From Lachnospiraceae bacterium (GTDB taxonomy: Bacteria > Bacillota > Clostridia > Lachnospirales > Lachnospiraceae): a DNA stretch of 64,000 nucleotides. The position numbers and the translations under genes are program-made. Within the stretch, counting starts at the first letter, position 1; every line of letters begins with the position of its first letter. The notes beneath the pieces are model-generated. The model saw only the letters and a program-made list of their open reading frames with translations, had not been told where the DNA came from and made no database searches. The stretch lies in assembly GCA_949383255.1 (NCBI GenBank), contig CASJPF010000018.1, positions 1 to 64,000 of the forward strand, written 5' to 3'. Below, piece after piece: positions 41,912 to 49,331 of the stretch.

Positions 41912-42652
41912 CTATCCCTCCAATAATTCCGAATAATTTCTTATTCTTGCCTTTTTCACGCTCTTGCAGTAGTCGCACACGCCGCAGTAGTGCGGTTCTT
42001 CCAGCCCTGACTTGATAGCTATGAAGCGCGGCATATTCCCCTCTATCTCCCGTAGTGCCATGTCAAGTGTCGGCTGGTCTATCTGGAAGATGTCAAAGTT
42101 TGTGACTGCCTCCTTTGTGGCGGCCGCCAAATAAAATGGTAACCGCCCATATCCGCAAGCCTCTGCACCTGCCCGATACACCGCACCTTGCAGGTCGTAA
42201 CGCCAAAATGCAAGGCTTTTGAAGTTCTGCACCACCTTTAAATCAGTGATGCAGATACCTTCAACGAAACTATCCATTTTCATTTTCCACAGCGCGCCGA
42301 ACATTTCAAAGGTAAGGATTTTCTGTTTCTCGCCACTCATGTATTGCATGAAACGCTCATCACGCCGTACACGCTTGATAATTTTATCAGCTTTGCGGAA
42401 ATCTGCCCGGAGCGCGCCGTTTCTGCAATAAAAGATGTTCGGGGATTCCTCTCGAAGTTTGTCCAAAGTGCCCTCAAACCAATGGTCGACCAAAGTGCCA
42501 ATCAACATAGCCTTTGTTTGTTTCTGCTCAAATTCGCCGCGGATTTGAGCCATAGCCATTGCTTCACATTTACAGAAGTCCTTGTACTGCGACACGCTGA
42601 AAAAAGCTTGATTTGCTTCTTTTCCATAATAAGAATCACTACTTAACTTCAT
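41912..42652 (-). CDS. PD-(D/E)XK nuclease-like protein (RecE/DUF3799-type)
   Basis: The 246-residue protein has 'FFSVSQYKDFCKCEAMAMAQI' and 'AMLIGTLVDHWFEG' at its start. It then has 'CITDLKVVQNFKS' (the D-x-K catalytic pair) and 'YDLQGAVYRAG', the Gln motif of phage lambda-exonuclease/RecE-like enzymes. It ends with a Cys cluster (HYCGVCDYC) that may hold a metal. It would resect DNA for RecT annealing. Start at ATG 42652 inside the end of recT. Confidence 0.8.
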   Translation of the reverse strand: MKLSSDSYYGKEANQAFFSVSQYKDFCKCEAMAMAQIRGEFEQKQTKAMLIGTLVDHWFEGTLDKLREESPNIFYCRNGALRADFRKADKIIKRVRRDERFMQYMSGEKQKILTFEMFGALWKMKMDSFVEGICITDLKVVQNFKSLAFWRYDLQGAVYRAGAEACGYGRLPFYLAAATKEAVTNFDIFQIDQPTLDMALREIEGNMPRFIAIKSGLEEPHYCGVCDYCKSVKKARIRNYSELLEG

Positions 42653-43637
42653 CTGTACCACCACCTAAATCAAGTTTCTGCTGCTCGTCAATTTTCTTTC
42701 CGGCAAAAGCGTCCTCTGCGCCATTGGAAACCGTAGTGTCTACATAGTTATTATCTGCACCGTCACCCTCTGGCTGGTTATCAATATAGCTGTTTGTGCC
42801 GTCCTCACGGATTTCTGCCATATCACCCTCATAAGCCATCTGCATTTCGATACTCATGATTCCCCACTTACTGATAAGCTGCCTGAGCATGGTCTTGAAC
42901 GCCATACCATCAAAATCTTTGTACCAGAAAGAGGAATACATCCACGCATCTTCATCTTTGTAATTTCCGGCCTCAAAGTCCGAAAAAGAAACTTTTTCTT
43001 TCCAAACTTCCTTTTTAGACTTAAAATCATAAGTTTTAATTTTTTTAGCATTCTTGGAAAACGCCTGACTGTAACAGTCGGCATGAGAAAGCATTTTCTT
43101 TTTGCTCCAATAAAGCGCTTTCTTAAAGCCGTTAATATATTCAAACATGGCGTAGTAGCCAACTGTCTTCGCTTGCTCCCTCTTTTCCTCGTCCTCAATT
43201 AGATGAACTTCAATTTCTTCTGTCAATGGATCGTATTTGATAAGTTCACCCTCTTTGATTGCCACAACATTCAGTTTCTTGTACTGACCGCTGCGGATTG
43301 CAAGCTGGATATACCCTTTATATCCCATCTGGAACTGTGCGACCTTCACACCCTCTTTTTTATTCTCGTAGGGCACCATATAATATTGTCCAAGCTGGGG
43401 TGACGGGGAAAGGTTAAGAGATTCCCCTAAAAGCGCAGCGGACAGGATAGACTTATTTGTACACTCCTGCAACGCTGGATTGACCGTTACTGCCGACACA
43501 ACAGAGGAAACAAACCTCATGCTGTTCTCGCCTACTGCCTGTGCGACCTGCTGCTTTACTGCTTCTTTGTTCAAGAATGCTGTAATTCCCAAATTATCTT
43601 CATCTATTTTTGCCTGCGGCAAATTCTTTGTATCCAT
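42639..43637 (-). CDS. recT: RecT single-strand annealing protein
   Basis: The 332-residue protein is RecT: 'NPALQECTNKSILSAALLGESLNLSPSPQLGQYYMVPYENKK', 'AQFQMGYKGYIQLAIRSGQYKKLNVVAIKEGEL', and 'MAFKTMLRQLISKWGIMSIEMQMAYEGD' are its signatures. It pairs with the nuclease gene that overlaps its end. This is the phage recombination pair. Confidence 0.95.
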   Translation of the reverse strand: MDTKNLPQAKIDEDNLGITAFLNKEAVKQQVAQAVGENSMRFVSSVVSAVTVNPALQECTNKSILSAALLGESLNLSPSPQLGQYYMVPYENKKEGVKVAQFQMGYKGYIQLAIRSGQYKKLNVVAIKEGELIKYDPLTEEIEVHLIEDEEKREQAKTVGYYAMFEYINGFKKALYWSKKKMLSHADCYSQAFSKNAKKIKTYDFKSKKEVWKEKVSFSDFEAGNYKDEDAWMYSSFWYKDFDGMAFKTMLRQLISKWGIMSIEMQMAYEGDMAEIREDGTNSYIDNQPEGDGADNNYVDTTVSNGAEDAFAGKKIDEQQKLDLGGGTDEVK

Positions 43638-43640
43638 TTC

Positions 43641-43871
43641 CTAATCCTCCTTACTCCAATTGGAGTAAAACCACTCCACAAATTCTTGTTTTAAATTCTC
43701 GTCCAAAGAAATTGTTTTCATAGCATAATCCCATGCATCTTCCTCTGCAACAAAAATTCCCGAAAAAGGCTCTAAATAGCCCGATCCTTTTGTTTCCTCG
43801 CAGACATCTTCTAATGTATTCCAATCCCACGCTGCATCAACTACCATCTTGTTTTCAATCGCACAAACCAT
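43641..43871 (-). CDS. Small acidic hypothetical protein
   Basis: The ATG at 43871 follows AAGGAGGCAG, which lies inside the end of the upstream gene. The 76-residue product (MVCAIENKMVVDAAWDWNTL ...) is acidic. It is 3 nt from recT. No family recognised. Confidence 0.5.
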   Translation of the reverse strand: MVCAIENKMVVDAAWDWNTLEDVCEETKGSGYLEPFSGIFVAEEDAWDYAMKTISLDENLKQEFVEWFYSNWSKED

Positions 43872-44031
43872 AGTCTGCCTCCTTGTAATCCTCGCAAATC
43901 GGACTCCACTCGCGCTCTCCACCAACAAAGCTGCTAAAAGTCTTAACGCTTATGGAAATGCTGTCTTTGCTACAGGAGCCATCTATGCGATATACACAAT
44001 CTTCAACCTCACACATAATAACCATTTGCAT
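43855..44031 (-). CDS. Small Cys-containing hypothetical protein
   Basis: ATG 44031, after AGGAG, opens a 58-residue frame (MQMVIMCEVEDCVYRIDGSC ... CEDYKEADYGLCD). Five Cys residues, several in CxxxxC-like spacing, suggest a small metal-binding or disulphide protein. It ends 17 nt inside the next gene and contains that gene's ribosome site, which supports real coupling. Confidence 0.55.
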   Translation of the reverse strand: MQMVIMCEVEDCVYRIDGSCSKDSISISVKTFSSFVGGEREWSPICEDYKEADYGLCD

Positions 44032-44224
44032 TTTTCTCCTTTTGTGCTATAATAAGCACAGATTTGTTTTTGAAAATGCAGCCCCAGCCAAGGAATACTT
44101 TCCTTGGGGGCTGTTTTTCTTTCTTGTACTTGTCGGAATCCTCACCGTTGAGGAGATGCAGCACTCTCTTGTACCTGTCCAAGCATTTTTCGCTAGACAG
44201 AATCTTTAAAACTTCTTGCTCCAT
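44009..44224 (-). CDS. Small hypothetical protein
   Basis: A 71-residue frame starts at ATG 44224 behind GGGGGATAAGT (MEQEVLKILSSEKCLDRYKR ...). The first ~35 residues look like a real helical protein; the rest is encoded by a strong DNA hairpin (44079-44113) and is less convincing. It overlaps genes at both ends. Confidence 0.4.
   Translation of the reverse strand: MEQEVLKILSSEKCLDRYKRVLHLLNGEDSDKYKKEKQPPRKVFLGWGCIFKNKSVLIIAQKEKNANGYYV
44026..44118 (+). ncRNA. Short plus-strand transcription unit (candidate antisense RNA)
   Basis: TTGCAT (44026-44031) and TATAAT (44048-44053) are 16 nt apart on the plus strand, inside the palindrome TGTGCT-ATAATA-AGCACA. A hairpin follows: CAAGGAA pairs with TTCCTTG and CAGCCCC with GGGGCTG, then TTTTT (to 44118). 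The RNA would be about 60 nt and antisense to the small gene at 44009-44224. The layout mirrors that at 33816-33897. Not verified. Confidence 0.4.
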
Positions 44225-44432
44225 ACTTATCCCCCATCAAACGCCTTTTTTCTGCATCTAGCATAGACCGGTATATATAGCAGGCAGCTCTTGACCTGCC
44301 ATCTTTCTTATCATACACGCCTATATTTATGTGCTGATGCTTCATCCAGCTTCGCAGCGTAGCTGTGGAAACTCCTAGCTCGCAAGCTGCCTGCTTAGTT
44401 GATACTAGCTCTGCTTTACATGCTTTGAACAT
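44193..44432 (-). CDS. MerR/excisionase-like HTH protein
   Basis: The 79-residue protein contains 'STKQAACELGVSTATLRSWMKHQHINIGVYDKKDGRSRAACYIYRSML', a winged helix-turn-helix of the MerR/excisionase type. It could be the phage excisionase or a small early regulator. AAGGAGGTGG precedes the ATG. Confidence 0.65.
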   Translation of the reverse strand: MFKACKAELVSTKQAACELGVSTATLRSWMKHQHINIGVYDKKDGRSRAACYIYRSMLDAEKRRLMGDKYGARSFKDSV

Positions 44433-44566
44433 ATTTCCACCTCCTTCACAATTACGCCCTTCCTGCCGTCTGACAGGGGTATGACGCTACCTAACTCAAT
44501 GTTATCTGACTTTAACGGCTTTGTGTTTAAAAGGTCTGCTGCCTGCTTTAACTGCTGCTGTGTCAC
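44405..44566 (-). CDS. Small hypothetical protein
   Basis: GTG 44566, after AAAGGAGGTGAGAAAG, opens a 53-residue frame (MTQQQLKQAADLLNTKPLKS ... KEVEICSKHVKQS). It carries the next gene's ribosome site within its end and overlaps that gene by 28 nt. No family recognised. Confidence 0.5.
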   Translation of the reverse strand: MTQQQLKQAADLLNTKPLKSDNIELGSVIPLSDGRKGVIVKEVEICSKHVKQS

Positions 44567-44584
44567 CTTTCTCACCTCCTTTCA

Positions 44585-45307
44585 TTACAAACGCATTTGT
44601 GCGTTGTGACTGCAAATCAACATCATGGTATTGGTGCATGGTTTCCAGTTTTTAGCATACTCCACAGCCTCATCAAACCGCTTTTTCGGAACATTATTTC
44701 GCGCATTGACGTTGAAATAGTGCTTCAAATCTCTGTTACACTCCGCAAATACTTTTCTGCCGATTTCCTCATAGGCATATGATTCTTTGCCGCCAAGTAT
44801 GTCAATGACGGTTTTATTGACCGTATCTTCCAGTACCCGTTGCTGTCCGTAGTCAATTGTCATATTGTTTTCGAGATTCTCTATTCGGCTTTCATGATTA
44901 CTCATTTGCTTCTTACTTTCATCTAGCATACCGAGCTGAATCCGCATCATATCCTCTAGTGAAAGCTTTTCTTGAGCAGCCTTATATTTCTTTTCGATTT
45001 GAATGAAATACCGCCGAACTTGTTTTCCTTTGTCGTTGCGCTCAAGCATTGCCATTTCTTTAGCTATGTCGAGCTTTATTAAATACTCTGTTTGCGGTCT
45101 GCCACCTTTTTCTAAAATTTTAGAAAAACTGCAAAAGTCTACATTTTCAGTTGCATCGCAATCATTCAGACGGTTTTTGACCCAATCAGCAAATTTACTT
45201 TTTACGACTAAAACTGAATGAAGTTCCATGCCATAAACAACTTTTTCACCCGAATCTGTTTCATACACAGGAACAAGTTCGTTTTCTATCAGCTTTAAAT
45301 TATTCAT
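44585..45307 (-). CDS. AntA/AntB-type antirepressor
   Basis: The 240-residue protein has an N-terminal AntA/AntB domain ('VVYGMELHSVLVVKSKFADWVKNRLNDCDATENVDFCSF', 'EYLIKLDIAKEMAMLERNDKGKQVRRYFIQIEKKY'). A coiled coil and a C-terminal ORF6C-like domain follow ('DILGGKESYAYEEIGRKVFAECNRDLKHYFNVNARNNVPKKRF'). It is expected to counter the CI repressor at induction. It overlaps the Cro-like gene by 4 nt. Confidence 0.9.
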   Translation of the reverse strand: MNNLKLIENELVPVYETDSGEKVVYGMELHSVLVVKSKFADWVKNRLNDCDATENVDFCSFSKILEKGGRPQTEYLIKLDIAKEMAMLERNDKGKQVRRYFIQIEKKYKAAQEKLSLEDMMRIQLGMLDESKKQMSNHESRIENLENNMTIDYGQQRVLEDTVNKTVIDILGGKESYAYEEIGRKVFAECNRDLKHYFNVNARNNVPKKRFDEAVEYAKNWKPCTNTMMLICSHNAQMRL

Positions 45308-45519
45308 TTCTCGTCCTTTCCTGCCATAAACAAAGTATTCGCGTCAACTTCCAAAGCAGATGCAATTCTCATGATGTCCGTATCTCTTATGACCTTGCGT
45401 CCTCTCAACATTGCGTTAAACTGCTGCTTGGTATATCCTGCCTTTTCAGCAACTGCACTTTGCTTTAAACACTTTCTAACAATTATGGCTTCTACATTTG
45501 GTGCTACTATAGAGTTCAA
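45304..45519 (-). CDS. Cro-like HTH repressor
   Basis: I start this gene at TTG 45519 because AAAGGAGAT lies 6-7 nt upstream; upstream ATG and TTG codons lack a site. The 71-residue product has a HTH_3 fold ('VRKCLKQSAVAEKAGYTKQQFNAMLRGRKVIRDTDIMRIASALEVDANTLF'). It is transcribed away from the CI-like gene, so it is the lytic (Cro) side of the switch. Confidence 0.85.
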   Translation of the reverse strand: MNSIVAPNVEAIIVRKCLKQSAVAEKAGYTKQQFNAMLRGRKVIRDTDIMRIASALEVDANTLFMAGKDEK

Positions 45520-45540
45520 GTTTTCATCTCCTTTCATCAA

Positions 45541-45672
45541 GTTTCTTTAGTTTCCTCTTAGAATAACTCATATTTCTTTAGTTGTCAATACACTTTTCTA
45601 AAATTTCTTGAGTTTTAGTATTTACTTTTAAAGACTTTTGAGTTATATTATTATACAGAAAGAGGTGTTTGC
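45541..45672. promoter_or_regulatory. Divergent early promoter/operator region (CI/Cro switch)
   Basis: Leftward promoter: TTGACA (45588-45583) and TATTCT (45565-45560), spacer 17. Rightward promoter: TTTACT (45621-45626) and TATATT (45644-45649), spacer 17. On the minus strand the motif AACTAAAGAAA occurs twice, with variants AACTCAAGAAA and AACTCAAAAG nearer the repressor, which are good operator candidates. The layout is that of a temperate phage switch. Confidence 0.75.
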
Positions 45673-46158
45673 ATGGGTATTGGTTATAGAATAAAAGAAG
45701 CGAGGGAAAATTTAGGATTCACTCAAACAGAATTAGGAAAGCTTATAGGCGTTACGGGTTCGGCGATAACAAATTACGAGAATGAAACAAGCCACCCAAA
45801 AGAAACCGTAATGTATAAATTAATAGAAGCATTAAAAGTTGATGCTAATTATCTTTTTCAAGATTGTGTTAATCTTCCAAAAGAAATTAACGACGTAACT
45901 TTAGGAGAGTACGGAATTATCAAACAGTATCGCTCTTTAGATGACGCTGGAAAGAATCATATTAACTACGAATTGAATAGAGAGGTTAAAAGAATAGAAG
46001 AACTACAAAAACAGTCTGAATATATAAAGAAATTGGAATTACTTAATAATAACAATGACTTTGTCAATCCATACGCCGATATTCCTGACACGCTCGAAGA
46101 ATTAGAAAAACAGCAGTCTGAAAGCTTATTTCCAGACATAGAACATCATGTGGGATAA
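45673..46158 (+). CDS. CI-like repressor
   Basis: The 161-residue protein starts with a clear Xre-type helix-turn-helix ('IGYRIKEARENLGFTQTELGKLIGVTGSAITNYENETSHPKETVMYKLIEALKVDANYLF'). The C-terminal half is helical and acidic. It lacks the Ser/Lys LexA-type self-cleavage domain, so induction probably depends on the antirepressor or on proteolysis. It is divergent from the Cro-like gene across the operator region. Confidence 0.85.
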   Translation: MGIGYRIKEARENLGFTQTELGKLIGVTGSAITNYENETSHPKETVMYKLIEALKVDANYLFQDCVNLPKEINDVTLGEYGIIKQYRSLDDAGKNHINYELNREVKRIEELQKQSEYIKKLELLNNNNDFVNPYADIPDTLEELEKQQSESLFPDIEHHVG

Positions 46159-46463
46159 AATCAGCTACCTAAAATAGTATTACTAGAAATGTATTATCCC
46201 GCTTTAAGTATAATTACCTTGGAAGTGCCAGTGAAATCTTTATTATAGCATATAGTTCTTTTATTCCTATAATATATTGCATATATATCTTTTCGTTTTA
46301 AATGTATATATTTCTTTTTCACGGTATCATCTTCTTTCGTATTAGTACTGTAAATTCAATATAACATGTTGCAAGATATAAAATCTACCCTCATTTTTTC
46401 ACACCTTGTAATTATGGCAATTTTCGTGAAACACATACAAAAAAATAACCGTCATTTTTTCAT

Positions 46464-46626
46464 AATTTACTGCAAAATAACGAAAGTATTTTTTGACAAA
46501 GGAGAATGCAAAAAACTCCCCTTTTGGATTAATAGAAACATGTGACGTATTGAAATACCTACACCTACGATTAATAGAAACATGAGATGTATTGAAATTA
46601 ATTTACTGCAATTTTACCAAAGTATT
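46464..46626 (+). repeat. Nested direct repeats upstream of the DUF4041 gene (outer pair)
   Basis: A 27-bp sequence beginning AATTTACTGCAA and ending AAAGTATT occurs at 46464-46490 and 46600-46626 with 23 of 27 positions equal. The pair brackets a second, different repeat pair (46527-46598) and a hairpin (AAAGGAG...CTCCCCTTTT, 46499-46525). The rest of the gap 46159-46463 is AT-rich with no gene I can support. Confidence 0.7.
46527..46598 (+). repeat. Two CRISPR-repeat-like 30-bp direct repeats, 12 nt apart
   Basis: Copies at 46527-46556 and 46569-46598 begin GATTAATAGAAACATG and end GTATTGAAAT, with 28 of 30 bases equal. The 30-nt size and the ATTGAAAT ending look like a type I-B/III CRISPR repeat, but the 12-nt interval is far too short for a spacer and there are only two copies. 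The 42-nt period equals four helical turns, which would also suit a pair of regulator sites just before the DUF4041 gene. Confidence 0.65.
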
Positions 46627-46648
46627 AAGACAATGAAAGGAATTACAA

Positions 46649-48067
46649 ATGAATTTTTTTGATATTTTTAAAATAAACAAATATAAAGAACAAATAAGTA
46701 TCCTCCAACATCAGAATAATATCCTTAACGAAAAACTTAACTCGTTTGGTGCTGATGACTATTTTGCAGTTCAAGAACAACTTAAACAATTAAAAGAGTA
46801 CCAACGGGAAGTGCAGCAGCAATTTAATGTTTTATCCGACAATACTGCTAAACTTACAGAACAAAATGAGAAAATTGAAAAGCAAATTGCAACCAATCAG
46901 AAAAAATTCAACCGTATTAAGGAATTATACAAACGTATAGAGAATGTTATTAATAATTATACAAACCTACAACTTGATTATCAGAACTGTCGGCTTCCCC
47001 AATCAGAACTTGATGAAGCTGAACTTTTATCTCCATCCATTTTCCTAAAACTTCATTGCATGGATGTAAAAGATTTGCGCAAGGCATATCGTGATAATGA
47101 AAAACTGATTTTAAAATTACTTGATCAGTATTCTTCCAGATATACTACAAAAGCTAACAAAACAATCTATGACCTGATGGTCATTGCACTTCGTTCCGAG
47201 TTGCAAAATATTCTATATAACCTTAAATATGAAAAACTCGATACCTCTATTGATGCTGTAAAAACTGTAACCCAAAAATACATGAAACTTGCCTGCGAAG
47301 GGAATCAAAGCATTGCTGGCACTCTTACAAAATTCATAGGTGAAATAGAATATTTATTTATAAATGCAGTAAAGATTGAGTACAATTACTATGTGAAGAA
47401 AGAACAGGCTCGCCAGGAGCAACTCGCAATTAAGGAACAAATGCGTCAAGAGGCAGAAGAAAGAAAAGCGCTTGCTGCTGAGAAAGCCAAGGTCGAAAAA
47501 GAAGAAACAAAATATAAAAACGAATTGGAAAAGCTTAATGAACAGCTTACTGATACCACAAATGATACAGAGGCAAATTCATTAAGACAGCGTATTCTTG
47601 AATTAGAAGCCCAGCTCTCAAATGTCGTCGTGAAAAAAGATGAAATTACCAAACTTCAAAATGGAAAAGCCGGAAATGTGTACATAATAAGTAATCTTGG
47701 GTCTTTCGGTGAAAATATATTTAAAATCGGCATGACCAGACGTCAAGATCCACAAGAGCGTATTAACGAGTTGAGTAACGCAAGTGTTCCGTTTAAATTT
47801 GATGTCCACAGTTTCATTTTCTCTGATGATGCTGTTGGACTTGAGGGAAAATTACACGATATGCTAAACGATAAACGTGTTAACAAAGTAAATCTGCGTA
47901 AAGAATTTTTCCAGATTACTATTGACGAACTTGAACAACTTGTTAATGAAATAGAACCAACCGCTGAATTTAATCGAACAATGCTGGCAGAGGAGTTCCG
48001 CCAATCCTTATCAAACGAAGACACATATACATCTGATTTTACTTTAGACTTTGATGATGAAGAATAG
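46649..48067 (+). CDS. DUF4041 protein with C-terminal T5orf172/GIY-YIG-like nuclease
   Basis: The 472-residue protein has a long N-terminal coiled coil (residues ~10-100), then a DUF4041 core ('LLSPSIFLKLHCMDVKDLRKAYRDNEKLILKLL'). A second coiled coil and a GIY-YIG-related T5orf172/MUG113 domain follow ('GKAGNVYIISNLGSFGENIFKIGMTRRQDPQERINELSNASVPFKFDVHSFIFSDDA'). Such proteins are common in prophage cargo and are suspected nucleases in phage defence. It lies between repressor and integrase on the plus strand, the usual place for genes expressed in the lysogen. Confidence 0.85.
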   Translation: MNFFDIFKINKYKEQISILQHQNNILNEKLNSFGADDYFAVQEQLKQLKEYQREVQQQFNVLSDNTAKLTEQNEKIEKQIATNQKKFNRIKELYKRIENVINNYTNLQLDYQNCRLPQSELDEAELLSPSIFLKLHCMDVKDLRKAYRDNEKLILKLLDQYSSRYTTKANKTIYDLMVIALRSELQNILYNLKYEKLDTSIDAVKTVTQKYMKLACEGNQSIAGTLTKFIGEIEYLFINAVKIEYNYYVKKEQARQEQLAIKEQMRQEAEERKALAAEKAKVEKEETKYKNELEKLNEQLTDTTNDTEANSLRQRILELEAQLSNVVVKKDEITKLQNGKAGNVYIISNLGSFGENIFKIGMTRRQDPQERINELSNASVPFKFDVHSFIFSDDAVGLEGKLHDMLNDKRVNKVNLRKEFFQITIDELEQLVNEIEPTAEFNRTMLAEEFRQSLSNEDTYTSDFTLDFDDEE

Positions 48068-48107
48068 ACTTAAATGATATAATCTAATTTTAACTAAAGG
48101 AGACCCT

Positions 48108-48400
48108 ATGAGCAATTTTCTTATGAAATCTTTGAGGAAATCATAAACGATGAAAAAGCCCGCACTGGTTTTCTATCTGCTGTACTGCATCTGGATCCGG
48201 CAGATATCAAATCAACTCGTATACTCAACCCTTACCTGCGCCAGATACATGAAGATGACAAGGTTTTTCTATGGACAAAGTTTATCAGTTCTGAAAAAAA
48301 GGAGGATTTTGATATGATAGCAGGAAAAGACCCTTACATTCAAAGTGCCTACCGACAGTTACAGATCATCAGCTCAGGAGAACAAAAATCTTTGAGGTAA
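48108..48400 (+). pseudogene. Broken Rpn/PD-(D/E)XK family nuclease (transposase-like)
   Basis: After a good AGGAGA site and ATG (48108), the frame is lost by one base in a T-run. The next frame then reads IINDEKARTGFLSAVLHLDP ... RILNPYLRQIHEDDK, the start of an Rpn-family nuclease. It jumps straight to VFLWTKFISSEKKEDFDMIAGKDPYIQSAYRQLQIIS, the family's C-terminal part. The catalytic middle is missing. So there is one frameshift plus an internal deletion. Confidence 0.7.
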
Positions 48401-48425
48401 CAGTAACTAAAATCTTAAAAAAAAT

Positions 48426-48462
48426 AAAAACCGCCCAGTGTTACCAGCACTGAACAGCTTTT
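48426..48462 (+). terminator. 37-bp repeat copy 1, terminator-like
   Basis: AAAAACCGCCCAGTGTTACC continues CAGCACTGAACAGCTTTTA. CAGTG pairs with CACTG, and outer CCGC/GCnG pairing precedes a T-run, so it can end transcripts from the DUF4041/Rpn side. An almost identical copy (34 of 37) lies at 49766-49802. Confidence 0.6.
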
Positions 48463-48488
48463 AATAAATAGAAAGCGAGGAACCACCC

Positions 48489-49034
48489 ATGTCACTAATA
48501 CAAGGGAAAATTTACACAATAGAAGATATCTATGCCCTTCCCGACGGACAGAGAGCAGAGTTGATTGACGGACGCATATATATGATGGCACCGCCAAATA
48601 CTACGCATCAGAGTCTTGTCAGTGAATTTACTATCACAATAGGAAATTATATCCGCTCAAAAGACAGAAACTGCAAGGTATTTCCAGCACCATTTGCTGT
48701 TTTCTTAAATAAGGATAACCAGAACTATGTCGAACCTGACATTTCTGTGATATGTGATAAAGACAAATTGAATGACAAAGGGTGTAACGGTGCACCAAAC
48801 TGGATAATCGAAGTTATTTCTCCCAGTACGAGCCGAATTGATTATGAGGTCAAACTTTTCAAATATCGCACCGCAGGCGTACATGAATATTGGATCGTAA
48901 ATCCTATGAAAAAGACAGTTACAGTATTCGACTTGGAAAACGAAGAAAAATCAAATCAGTACGATTTTGATGAAACCATTTCTTCCTGCATTTATGAAGA
49001 CTTAAAAATCAACATCGCTAGCTTACTTTCATAA
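48489..49034 (+). CDS. Uma2 family putative endonuclease
   Basis: The 181-residue protein is a clear Uma2 (DUF820) member: 'YTIEDIYALPDGQRAELIDGRIYMMAPPNTTHQSLVSEFTITIGNYI', 'VFPAPFAVFLNKDNQNYVEPDISVIC', and 'PNWIIEVISPSTSRIDYEVKLFKYRTAGVHEYWIVNP'. The Glu, Asp, Glu and Lys of a PD-(D/E)XK-like site are all present (ELIDG, EPDIS, EVISP, K of VKLFKY). AAAGCGAGG precedes the ATG. The target is unknown. It stands alone between two copies of a 37-bp repeat. Confidence 0.9.
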   Translation: MSLIQGKIYTIEDIYALPDGQRAELIDGRIYMMAPPNTTHQSLVSEFTITIGNYIRSKDRNCKVFPAPFAVFLNKDNQNYVEPDISVICDKDKLNDKGCNGAPNWIIEVISPSTSRIDYEVKLFKYRTAGVHEYWIVNPMKKTVTVFDLENEEKSNQYDFDETISSCIYEDLKINIASLLS

Positions 49035-49142
49035 ATAAGCTGATTGTGACGTCGCAACCAGTAAAAATATTCAACGTTAGCACATTTATAATATTTATCA
49101 TGTATTTATTTATATGAATGTGTAATATTTTACACATTTCTC

Positions 49143-49171
49143 TTGCGTTTTTCTAAATAATTGAATATAAT
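49143..49171 (+). promoter_or_regulatory. Promoter of the TenpIN type III system
   Basis: TTGCGT (49143-49148) and TATAAT (49166-49171) are separated by 17 nt. Transcription should begin near 49178, just before the antitoxin RNA repeats. Confidence 0.75.
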
Positions 49172-49177
49172 AAGGGT

Positions 49178-49317
49178 ACAATATAAATATCGCCTGAGAG
49201 CAGGGCGAGCTGAAAATAAAGACGGCTCAATGGATGATTCTCCTTGTAGAGCGCAAGGAGCTTAATCAAAATAAGGCTCAATGGATTGTACCCTCTGCAT
49301 ACGCAGGGGGTATTTTT
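49178..49317 (+). ncRNA. TenpI-type RNA antitoxin with two repeats and terminator
   Basis: Two units, 49191-49235 and 49236-49286, each contain a small hairpin (CGCC...GGCG; CTCCTTG...CAAGGAG). Each then has GAGCT-(G/T)AA...AAATAA and the identical end GGCTCAATGGAT. They are followed by a terminator, TACCCTCTGC/GCAGGGGGTA plus T-run (49289-49317), 15 nt before the toxin start. Promoter, tandem RNA repeats, leaky terminator and toxin gene is the type III toxin-antitoxin plan. The RNA is cut by and then blocks the toxin. Confidence 0.8.
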
Positions 49318-49331
49318 ATAGGAGAAAACAC

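Noticed and set aside
45673-46158. LexA-type self-cleaving repressor
   Set aside because: The C-terminal half lacks the Ser/Lys peptidase motifs.
46527-46598. A CRISPR array
   Set aside because: Only two repeats, a 12-nt interval and no cas genes; reported as a repeat pair instead.
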